Positions 9,801-22,000 of a stretch of 29,021 nt of DNA are shown in pieces. The DNA is from Silene noctiflora (lineage: Eukaryota > Streptophyta > Magnoliopsida > Caryophyllales > Caryophyllaceae): NCBI GenBank assembly GCA_009801015.1, contig VHZZ01017057.1, positions 1 through 29,021 on the forward strand. The letters are read 5' to 3'. The position numbers and the translations under genes are program-made. Each line of letters starts with the position of its first letter. Positions within the stretch are counted from its first letter, which is position 1. The notes under the pieces were generated by a model. The model ran no database searches. It was not told the DNA's origin and was given only the letters and a program-made list of their open reading frames with translations.

Positions 9801-12800
9801 TTGGCGCATGTTACCTTCTATATATGTGTGTAAACTTTTTTTTGGCACACCCCTCTTTTATTTTGGGGGTTGGAGCATCGTTAGATTCGTTTTTTGGACT
9901 AAACGAGTTTGTATGATCAGCCTGAGAGACTTCCATTCCTTGATTGGGTCTTGCTGATTCTTGTCCTTTTGTACTGGTACTTATATTGTCCGCTGCTTTG
10001 TTGAGCAGATCCATTTGCAATGGCTCCTCAAAAGGCATTAGATGCTATTGGCAAGGCCCTAAGCTTGCAGTATGAGAGATGGCAGCCTAAGGTTGACTTT
10101 CTCTCTTTCCTGTAATTCGTGAACAATGTTTCCTATTTTTTCTGACTTGTATTGTTTTTCATTGTATAATTTATATTTTCCTGTAAAAGGTTCATATGTG
10201 ATGTCCCTTCCCCAGGAAATTAGCCCTCACACAGTTTTCTAATCTCAGGCCCGGTATAAGTACGCCCTTGATCCAACTATAGAAGAAGTGAAAAAGCTTT
10301 GCAATGGTTCTCGGAGATTTGCAAAGACTGAAAGAGTTTTGTTTCATTACAATGGTCACGGCGTGCCAAAACCTACGACGAATGGTGAAATATGGCTCTT
10401 TAATAGGGTAAATTGTTTATCGAAAGACTGACTTCCCTTAATACTCTTTCTTTAACGGTGCCTTACTAGTTTAGTACAAGCTTATGCAGAGTTATACACA
10501 ATATATTCCCTTGCCAATCAGTGAGTTGGATTCTTGGTTAAAATCACCCTCAATATATGTTTTTGATTGTTCTGCTGCTGGAAATATTGTCAATGCGTTT
10601 ATTGAGGTATATTCTCTTTTCATATTGCTTAACGGTTGTTTTTGTTCCCTGAAAGGATTTTTTGCTAGATTCTACCTTATATTTAGGTCACTTTGCTGCC
10701 ACACTTCCTTTTATATTTATTTCTGTTTTTTTGATGCCTTTTGGTTTTAGATATTTGCCGAACACTCCCATAGGGCTATATGAGTGCTTCGGGCCACTTT
10801 TATTGACATTCTGGTGTTGACTTGCCAAAGTCATGACTTTGTTTTTGTTTTAGCAAAACATTACAAAAAGCTTATTTTTTCACTCAAAATTCATTTGTTC
10901 TTCAAGTTAATCCAATTGTTTCAAGTTACCTAACTTACTTTAGCTTACTTTAGTTTCCCCCATTTTATTATCTCTTCATTATTGTTCTAGTTTGCCTCTT
11001 TTACCCAAATATTATTCTCTATTTTCACATTTTCTCACTTCATATTTTCTTCACGTTCCTCACTTCCACTATTGTATCTTTTACTACCTCTGATTCCTTG
11101 GAGATGCTCCATTTACTTTTTGCACAAGGATTAAGGTTGTGAGTGGGTGGTAGGTCTCACCAATAAAGTAGGGTGATCTTTACTAACAAAAACACGCTTA
11201 AAACGGAAATGGGGCAATTCTAGTGAGTAGGTCAAGAAAGTAATATGGGGCAATTCCTAAGAATCGGAGGGAGTATTCCTTAATATATGATTCTTTACTC
11301 TCTTTATACCTGATTTTCCCTCAATTCATTTTCTTATATTTTATTGATTTAATTGGCACCTTTCCCCCCCTCTAATTTACGCCATCTGTTTCTCTAAAAT
11401 TATATCCCCTCTACATTCCAGATTTCCAGTTGTTTCCTTTTTTGCCCCCAGTCGCATTTTCTTTCTTTTGTTCTATATTTTACCTCATTTGTGTTGTGAA
11501 CATATTCTCTCAATCTCTCTTCATTATGGACTTTTAACTCAGGGGTACAATGAGAATGAAATTGGGGTGTGGGAGGAGATGAAATTGGGAACAAAAGCAA
11601 AATGGGTGGTAAAAAAGGAAACCATAAACATCAACATGGAGAGTTTGTGGGGAAAAGAAGTTGGGTATTTTTTTGGGAAAAGCAAAAAAGTTGGGTATTT
11701 TGGCGAAAAAAATTGTAAGTCAACACTGGACTAAACTGGCTAGAGCATTGCCTTTTGTAATGTTCGACATACACACACACACAAAAAAACAGAATAAAAG
11801 GTAGCATTAAGCGGAAAAGAAAAAAAGGTTGTGTGGCAGCAAAGTGACCGAAATTAAAGTTAGTATCGAACAAAAAGGCTGCCTTGAAAAGCTGATGATG
11901 TTGATTTTTGAACTTACCCTTCTTGTCACTTAGCGTGCTACTATAACATTAATTCTGTTTTTTGTATTTACAGCTTATTGATGCTTCTACATCTGGCTCT
12001 GTGAAAGATTGCATTCTGCTTGCAGCTTGTGAGTCTCATGAGACTCTTCCTCAAAGTGCCGAGTTTCCTGCTGATCTTTTCACTTCTTGTCTCAGTACAC
12101 CTATCCAAATGGCTTTGAGATGGTAATGCTTCTTAAAATTGATAACTAGTTTTGATTCAACTGTTCCTCTGCTAAGCATGACTGGTGGTAATGTGGTATA
12201 TATATTCTGTGTACTGTTTTTGGTAATCGATTCTATATTTGTTTATTTATGTTGGTGTCTAGTGATTGTGTGTAAATTGATAAATTGTGTATTGTACGCC
12301 ATACCAGCCCGAAATTCATGCAAACTTATAGATACTATTGATCGAAAATGGTAAAGGGGTCATAATTGATGGAATTTTCTCAGTTTATCATTTAGTGGAT
12401 TTCCTTAGCAGTGTTTCCATTGTTTCGCTGTGCAATGTGTTGGTTAAAGCGTTACCTTAGTGCATCAACAACTCCCTTTTATGACAAAGTAAATGGGTTC
12501 GGACACCTTTCTATTTTGTTTTATTGGCGTAGGGGACCTTGTGTTGATTTAATACTTGGGGAACAAATGTTATACTTTAATAGGGTGCTCATTTCCTTAT
12601 TTCGCCAAATATTTGTGGTAATAACACTTGAACCAACTTCAATATGTTTTGAAATTTTTGTTCATGTTTAATAAATATTCTATCTCCATTTCTGATGGAG
12701 TCGAAGACTCATTACTCTTTGGTTCTGGATTATGATGGAATAAAGCAAAATGGCCACTAAAGTGGTTGCGCTTCTTTCTATTGTGAAGTACTGGTACTTC

Positions 12801-15800
12801 GATGCAGTTCTAGACGCAATTTTCATCTTGGGTCGTTCGGGAATAGCCTCTTTTTGTGTTGCTAACACAAGGGTAAAACTGCGTACGTCCTACCCCCTTA
12901 CCCCTCAAGTTGCGGGAGCCATTGAGGCACTGGTGTAATAATATACATAGTATGTTGTGGTAAGGATATGCCAATAATAGTTTGTCTCTGATCATAGTGG
13001 ACGTGGTGTTGGTATTTTTAGCAAAAGTGTTTCTGTTTGTGTTATTTTACACATATCACAACTACAAGTGGTCTCTGTGTAGTCTGTATTGCTGATTGAT
13101 AATTTTCGCATTCTATGTAAATGGCACCTCACATCATTGCAGGAATAATGCCACTGTAACTTTGTTAGTATTATTTATGTGCAGAACTTACTGGCGGCCA
13201 TGGTATTAAATCTCGGTTTGAGACTTGATCCTGGAACTAATCGTTGTGGCCCGGTCTCGGTCTTTGTGCCATAGTGGCGGCCCATACCGCCTCAAGTGCG
13301 GTTATGGTAAGATTCAAACCTTTTATAACTAGGCGCCATGTGGTGTCGCGACCCGGATTTAATACCATGCTGGCCGCCTATCCTCGACATCCATCTAGCT
13401 CACATTTTATATCATTATTGTACTAATAGTTCTTAAGAAGTTGCTCTTGTACACCTTGTTTTAATATTCTTTAACATCGGCGAATTAGACAAGGATTTGT
13501 CAAATTTTTTACTTTCTTGTACATTTGTATTATGGACCCTTTTAAATGATAAATTCAATGTGAATATTATTCGCATTGACCCCCTCTTGGATTTTGGATG
13601 TGTTTTGTTTAGTTAGATTTGTGATTAATTACTATCTTGTTTCTCATCGGGCCAGGCCTTACGTCCCTGTAATTTCTTTCTTTCTTGAAGCTTACTTGGA
13701 TTATGTTTTATGACGAGAACATTACCAAAATGGCTCCCGCTTATATCATGGAAAGGGAGGTCGTATGTAGATAGTGTCACCCCTTTGTTTTCTGCATAGT
13801 TTCCCAATGGCAGATGAAATTTGCGGCATATAGTGCATCTACACTCTGATTCTTCATGATACAAGAAACTTAAATCATTTAGTGACTCCCCATTTGCTTT
13901 AATTCATTATATACCAAGCTAAGGAACAGTAACTCTTTAACGTTGTAGTCTTAATCTGGTTCTTTTTTTATCAGGTTTTGGAAGCGCTCGTTGCTTAGAG
14001 AATCGTTTGATTATTCACTCATAGATAGAATTCCCGGACGTCCAAATGATCGTAAAACTCTTCTAGGTGAACTTAATTGGATTTTTGCGGCGGTTACTGA
14101 CACAATTGCATGGAATGTTCTTCCTAATGGTTAAACGCTTTCTCTTGTATTATGTATTTTTTTTCCCTCGAAGTTTTTAATTGTACGCGTTTTAATCAAT
14201 GTTTGGTGTGCAGATCTTTTTCAGAGGTTGTTTAGACAAGATTTGCTAGTTGCCAGTCTTTTCCGAAATTATTTACTGGCTGAGAGAATCATGCGTTCAG
14301 CCAACTGCTCTCCAATTTCATACCCAATGTTGCCGCCAACTCATCAGCATCATATGTGGTATGTGTCAAATTTTGAGGGATTTATTCAGTAATTTTATAC
14401 CTAATGTTGCTACCAAGCCATAGGATATCTTTTAAAAGTAAATTTCTCGAAGCATGGAGAGATGAATGATCAGGTGAAAACTTTGAAACTGTAACAAACA
14501 GGAAACTGATATTATTTATTTATTTAATTTTTTTATATATATTTTTTTTGAAATACTGGCATGAGGGAGTCCAGAGGACGGTTGGAACCTGTCTTTGCTG
14601 TTTTTTCAGCTTCCTAGTCTTGATAGTTGTGCTTGAGAATTGCTTGATTTGAAATTCTTCAAATCCGAGTTCCTTGGGATGGTGCAAAACTGCAAACCAT
14701 TTTGACTTTCTTTATGCTGTTGTATTTACAGAAAGAAACTTTTGTATTTAGGCTACTTAGAAAGTAGCTAATGGAGAGAGAGGATTTTGGAAAGGATATT
14801 GTAGAGGAGTGCGGGGTAGAAGGAATAACCTGACTTGCTATATTTTTGGAAGAGAAAGAGAGCTTCCTAAGACTTGGAAAAGAAGAGATTTTGAAGTTAT
14901 CTCCTTACTATTTTTTCTCTTGTTATATTGACTTAATGTGTTTTAGTTTGTGGGAAAGCAGTATATTCACGTAGACACTTTAAAATGAGCCAATTTCAGA
15001 TGATCGTTTACTTATTTTGAAATTTAGAATCTTTGATCCTAGATTTTAGAATGTAAGCAACAGATTATCAGTTCACCCATAGGCTCTTCTTATTTGCTTG
15101 CAAGCTTCTTCAGGGTTTTTAGCTATTTTGTCTAGGGATGCATGGGACATGGCCGCTGAACTCTGTCTTTCGCAGCTTACATCACTGATTCATGACGAAA
15201 CCGCAGAGTATCAGGTATATATTAATAGAAGGCTGTGTGTGTGTGCGACATTTATTTTTGGGTAAATTTCCGACTCTGAGCTGACAGTCTGAGATCCTCT
15301 GTTTTTCCTTTCAGCCTAGCCCTTTTTTCACAGAGCAGCTGATAGCATTTGAAGTATGGCTTGACCATGGATCTGAACAGAAAAAACCACCCGAGCAATT
15401 ACCCATTGTCCTGCGGGTACAATAATATGTTTTTCACGCTTTCTTTTTTCTTGATCCACTCTTGCACCGGAACTTTGATGAATTTGTTTTCCTGAAATGC
15501 ACCACATAGTATTAATCACAAGAGGATGCTGTTCTGCTGATATGTGCAATCTGCTTCTCTTTCTTCAAAATGTCAAATACAGTACTATTAGTAAAAGAAA
15601 CTTCAAGTATAGTTCTAGCTCTGGACAAAGGTTTTTGGTAGCATTGAGGCTTCTTTGATTAAGAGTAACCTGGTTTATTTAAGCATGTTACTTTATATAG
15701 TCACAACACCGCATCAAGACCAAGTTATTATCAAGGTTGTAAAGGTTACCGTGGCCACATTTGAGGCTTTACGGTCGAAGCTATAGTGCATTGACAGATT

Positions 15801-18800
15801 CCGAGATAGTCTCAAACAAAGATCTAATACCTTGTGTACAAGGCTATCTATAGAAAGTAGAAGTTATTCTAAAACAAACCTTTACCTCAACTTAAGCTTG
15901 TAATGGGTAATGGAGTTTTGGTCCATTTTGACAGGGCAGATGATACTTGAGCTCATTTGGGTATTTTATTTATTTTCATTGGCATATGAACTTGGTAAAC
16001 ATGTTTTCTTTTCATAGAGTCTCGAGAAGCATAGTATTTCTGCTACAGTTCTTTTATATTCTTTATCGCTTTCTGTCAATAATACATCTAGTTATTTTTA
16101 TGCGTGGATAACTTCAATTTGCAACTATTATTTTCACGTTACCTGTAACTTATTTATTTCGGTGGTAAACAAAACTTGTCTTACCACGCTCCTTGTATAT
16201 GCAAGAGGATTGACGGCAGTCACATAGTATCTCTAAGTAAAGGCTGTAAGTAGCTCTTGATAGCGATAGTATGACTAGCTTGTGGTCACATCTTCTCTCC
16301 CACACTCCTTGTTTATGCAAGAGGTTTCTTCCTTATAACTCATAATGCAGTTCTTGTACTTAGTGTTGGAAGTTGGAACGTGGTGGTAAAGGTTTTGGTG
16401 ATGTTTTGTAGTTATGGTGGCTATTTGTGGGTGCCTGTGGGAAGAAAGGGATTGACGGACTTTGTAGAATTTGTTGGGGCAATTCCAATAGGAGGTAAAT
16501 GCTGTTAGGGGTTTGATTGATCGATCCTCGAACCAAATCATACATCCTGGAATGGTGTTCGTCCGCGAACTAAGTTAGTGAAGTTCCTTCTACATGAACT
16601 CTGTGTAGGATAGGTAGGGTTCCTCAAAACTGAACCCACTCCTCTAACTGAATAGAACGCTGAACATCACAATGCCAATCTGAAACCAGGGATACTCCGA
16701 CACGTCAGTCGGGTGGCGTATTCCATATCAACACGATACGATACGGGATACGTCCCCGACACACCAGAATGGGACACGACTCGGGTACGGCGCAAAGGAG
16801 TGGGAAAACTTACCTTTGTTGCTCGAGTGAAGCTCTTCTAGTATGAAGAACTTGACCTTCACCCAGATCTGATTACATTGGAGTATGTCATCAGTGCTGG
16901 GAGAAGGAGAAGATCTCAAGGAGTTGAAGCCTGATGGTGTGATGAGTGTGACTGTGTGAGGAAGACTGTAGCAGGAGGTAGAAAAAAAAGGGGAGAGATA
17001 GAAAGTGAAAGAGAAAGTGGTAATGCAGTGGTGCGGCGGGTTAGAATGGATAGTAGATTAGGGTTTGTATTTTTTAAGGAAGGAGTTTGGGTGAAAGGGG
17101 GTGGATGACAGCTGGAAAGTTGAAGTAGTATTTTATTTTGTTGTATCTCTTAGTCAGTCACCTTAAATTAGATACGGTACGGAGTAGTATATATAGCTAA
17201 AGTATCACTTCTACAAAACAGAAAAGATATAATTGAAAGCATATTTTTTATTTATTTCTCAAATATGATAAAAAAATATATATAAGACGTGTCATATCCG
17301 TGTCTATAAAATAGTCAATATACTCCTTTGACTGTATTCCCGTATCTATTAAAATTCAGAATCACGTGTCCGATACTCCGATACGTATCGGATACGATAC
17401 TTCGTATCGGATACGATACTTCTTATCCGTGTCTGAGTAACATAGTCTGAAACTCTGTAGTCCTCTATATATTTAGCTGAAACAAAATTGAAAGCTTGAG
17501 GTCATAAGTGAACTTTTTATTGAAAGGCAAACAGAAGTTGCCACACGTAGCCTGAGTATTAACATGCTTCCATTATGTAATGCAATTTCATGCCACTCTT
17601 TCTTTATTTCCTGCTGTATAAGATCAGAAAATGGTTGATATTGTATCCACATGAACCAATATTTACAGTTATCGCCGTTATTTTACCAGTGTTTGTACGT
17701 CTTGATATGTTATCTATTGACTATTTTGCGAGGAAAAGTATAGGGAAACATGTGTATTTGCAGTAGTGTGTATTTGTGAAAACTGAGGGCATAGGAAGTT
17801 GTGTATAGAGTTATAGACTAAAAACATGGGAGATTAACTCAAATTTCATATTTTAAGAAAGAAGATGTAACACATTCAGTTAACATTTTTGAAACTAAAA
17901 GGCCGTTTTCGACGTGATCGTTTACGTTCATATGCGTTACCCAGATGCTGATTTTTCACGACCGATACCATATCCACTACGATTCTACGAATACCACAAT
18001 TTAATACCATGCACTCAGTCAGACCATCACCAACTAAAGTTCTAATTTGAATCCAAAGCTGTTCAGAGTTCTGAGTCTCAGACTGTGTGTTTGTTTCTTC
18101 ATTGTTAGCTGTTCTCTTTAACTTTTTTAGTGGCATATTCTTGATATATCATGTAATTTATAAGACGCTGATTACTTGTGTATCATACAGATCTTACTTA
18201 GTCAGTGTCATCGTCATCAGGCTCTTGTTCTTCTTGGAAGATTCCTCGACATGGGTCCCTGGGCTGTTGACCAGGTTGGTCTTCTGGACTTTGGTCCTCC
18301 TTGTTCTATGTTTACTTAAATACCTTTCATGAATTGTAAGTTTCTTTTGCATGATATGCTTGAGGAATGAATTTCGTCATCTTGGAGCTCTTGCAGGCCT
18401 TGTCAGTTGGTATATTTCCATATGTGCTGAAGTTATTACAAACTACAGCACCTGAACTTCGGGGAATTCTCATCTTTATTTGGGCAAAAATCCTTGCACT
18501 GGATAAGGTAAACACGACTCCCAAAACTAAATTGATCCCTTTTCAATTCCTTTTCTTTTTCCCTTAAGCCCCTTGGTTTGTTATTTGTTCTGACAGTCAT
18601 GTCAAGTTGATCTAGTCAAGGATGGGGGTCACACTTATTTTATAAGGTGTCTTGATAACGTGGAACAAGGGACCTATCCTGAGGAGCGCGCAATGGCTGC
18701 ATTTGTTTTAGCAGTAATCGTAGATGGTCATAAGCGGGGCCAAGAGGCATGCGTTGAAGCGGGCTTAGTGGAGGTCTGCCTAAAGTATCTTCAAGTTTCG

Positions 18801-19036
18801 ACACCAGATGGTCCTCAGTCTGAACCTTTATTTCTCCAATGGCTGTGTCTTTGTCTCGGAAAGTTGTGGGAGGATTTTACAGATGCTCAAATACTAGGCT
18901 TACAAGCGGGGGCCATGAATATCATATCTGCTTCTTTGCTGTCGGAGTCCCTACCTGAGGTGAGCTATGATCCTTTCTTCAGTATATATCATAGGGCTTT
19001 TATAGTTTATACATTGTTTTTTGTTTGCACACATGG

Positions 19037-19096
<60 letters not shown>

Positions 19097-22000
19097 CTCT
19101 TTTGCACACATGACATGGCATTGCATTTTGTTTCAGGTCAGAGCTTCAGCCATTTTTGCATTGGGAACATTACTTCATATCGGATTCGAGTCATTAGAAG
19201 ATGGAGGGGATGAAGGATTTGATGATGATGAAAAGCTGAAAGCTGAAATTAGTATTATTAAAAGTCTTCTAAGCGTTGCATCAGATGGAAGTCCTCTTGT
19301 CCGGGCTGAGGTGGCAGTTGGTAAGTGAGTGTGTTAACCGACTTCAGTTTTGCTTGTTTTTCTCTGTGGTTTAACATAGAGCTGTTTCCAATGAGTACAA
19401 ACTTCTGTAAATACTGTGCACATTGGTTTAAGAGAAATACTTTGTAAAATAAATTATAGCCATGTCCTTAGGAAGTTGTATGTTACCCATCTCATATACA
19501 TAGTCCGCATAAGACTTAGGTGAACTTTGTCCAATGTTTCCTCAAAATGCATACTAGTTACAATTTTTTAAAAACGATAATATGAAAATATTCCCTCCAT
19601 TTCAACCATTTATCCCCATTGACCCGCGTTTTGTGAGGGGAAAAGTAAGACAGGGGGCTGAATGGTTAAATAGAGGGAGTAGATTTTAGTTTTATCTCTA
19701 CGTATGCATGGAACAATTAATTATTAAATTTGATGTCAGTTAACCACCAAAGTTAAATGGAAACAATAAAAATGAGATGTAGGTAGTATCACAAGATTAT
19801 GATTATAATCCTGTGAGAATATTTGCACACATGAATATTTGACAAGTGATGATCTGTGATTGACCTCTTCTCTCAATTGCTATTTGGATAGCTTTGGCAC
19901 GATTTACTTTTGGACACAGCAGGCATCTCAAGCCAGTTGCAGCAGCATATTTGAGATCTCAGCCTAGCTCTGGATTGAGTGGGTTGCATGTCAATATCAC
20001 AGGGAGTGGTTATAGTACTCCAAAACACTACATTCCTCCTGGAAGTGTTTTAACTTCTCAAATTGGACCTCTGGTCAGAATTGGTGGTGATTCTGCCCCA
20101 GTTATTCCAGATGGAAAGGCCCATGCTAGTAGCTCGCTCGCAACTGGTGGAATTTTGCACGGGTCTCCACTATCCGATGATTCATCTCACCATTCTGATT
20201 CTGGAAATGGAATAATGAACCATTCAATGCCTAGACCTCTTGACAATGCTCTTTACTTAGAATGCATATTTGCCATGTGTACGTTAGCAAAGGATCCATC
20301 ACCTCGAGTTTCTAGATTGGGGAGAAAAGTTCTTTCTATCATTGGAATTGAACAGGTTGTTGCAAGACCTATAAAGCATCCCAGCAGTAGCGTCCGGCCA
20401 ATTGAACCAGCTGCATCTGCTGGTGTAAGGCTTTCTGGTCTTGCGCGCTCGTTATCATGGTTTGATATGAATTCAGGTACAACTAACTCATGTCATCATT
20501 TATTTTCTATGTGCAATTGGTGCCTAGTTTGTAAGATTAAGTTTTAAGTTGTACCTTGGTGTACTTTTGAGTACTTTTATTATTTGAAATTGCAATGATA
20601 CAGTTTGCTTCTTTCATAAATAACGAAGAGAGTAAGAGAGGTAGACAACTGGCAAGAGTAAAATGAAATAATATGGTTTAGTAGTTTAGACCTCGTGCAA
20701 TGCATGCACAGTATATATAAGGTTTTACTTTTTGTGATCATAGTTTTTAAATTGACAACTCATCTATTTTTCGCGTTTCTCGGCCTTATATTTTTATTTG
20801 AGAAAAAAAATTAAAGCCGTAAAAAGTCATGAAAATGAGTATTTAATGAAAAATGTCTTTTTTTCTTTAACACGAACTGATGATATTAGTGTATAACTTT
20901 TACTAATAGGTTATCTTTTAATCGCATTTTTAACTACAACTCTATCATAAAAACAAATCAATGAATTTTTTTGCCATTAAATTCTTATAAAAAAAATTAT
21001 TTTATCATCCTAAAAAAATATTGGAGGTAAATCTTTGTAAATTATAAACTTTTAATTTTCATAGATGTTTCAATTTAAAAGATTAGACCCATTTATACCC
21101 AACATATTATAGAATAGACAACAAATATTAATCCCAGTCCAATTATAGATTGTATGTTTTAGGTGGGAAAATTGGGAGCTTCTCCTAATCTTTTAGCAGA
21201 TAGGGGATTAGGTGGGCCAGAAGTATTGTGGCTTCAGTTTAAACTGTAAGGGTAAAAGAGTTGTTTTATTATTTGGAAATGCAATTACACAATTTTGCTT
21301 CTGCCATGAATAATGTAGAGAGTAAAGAGAGGTAGACAACTGACAAGGTGGGCCATGTTTTAATGTGACCTCAGTTTAAGCTGTAATGGTAAAAGAGACA
21401 ATTTATATCTAACAACTTACAACTTCAGAGATAGGGCAGTTCCATTTTGAGTTGGCCAAATAGGAAAATGTGTAATTTCAGAGAATAGGGGGGGAGTAGT
21501 TTCTAAGAATAAATTTATAGTTGTTGTGTAGTGCATATCAATCATTCTTTGGGTCACTATTAGGATGGAATACTGCGAAATAACTTGCTAAACTAATTAT
21601 GCTTCTTTGAATTGTGGAATAGCAGTCATTCGATGCAATTTTGACGCAGTTTTCATTTTGGGATATTTGGAAATAGTCTCTCTTGTGTATCACTGTGTAA
21701 AGGCTACATACATCCCTACAACCATTTTCTTGCCGTTTACGGGAGCCCTTGAGGTACTGGGGTAGTGTTGTTGTATACCTTGATGTACCTTTGACCATCA
21801 TTCTGTTTTCCCATGCTGTATACCTTGGCTTGGTGTACTTTAGACAATAATTCTGCTTTATATTGGATCGTGACTTTGAGATAATGGAACAGGTCATCTT
21901 CCATTGACATTTAGGACTCCCCCTGTCAGCCCTCCTAGAAGTAGTTATATAACGGGAATCCGAAGAGTTTCATCCCTGGAACTCCGGCCGCACTTGTTAA

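Larger units (their letters stand above)
5628..10008 (+). other. RAPTOR intron 2 (4381 nt)
   Basis: This is the largest intron. It contains a LINE relic (about 7640-8520) and a Stowaway element (8831-9084). In 5628-7600 and 9085-10008 I see only AT-rich sequence with chance short open frames. Confidence 0.9.
12123..13974 (+). other. RAPTOR intron 6 (1852 nt)
   Basis: It begins GTAATG and ends TATCAG. It contains a SINE-like repeat (about 12705-12945) and a GGCGGCC-ended MITE (13193-13378). Nothing recognisable in 12123-12700 or 13400-13974. Confidence 0.88.
20477..21892 (+). other. RAPTOR intron 15 (1416 nt)
   Basis: It begins GTACAA and ends GAACAG. It holds partial tandem repeats (20579-21400), a possible reversed Helitron end near 20681, and a SINE-like copy (21537-21780). 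Confidence 0.88.

Noticed and set aside
18660..19328. A 222-codon open frame covering RAPTOR exons 13 and 14 as one exon
   Set aside because: It runs through intron 13 and translates the T tract as poly-Phe. The donor GTGAGC at 18960 and acceptor at 19136 restore the family sequence (LPE joined to [10 protein letters not shown]).
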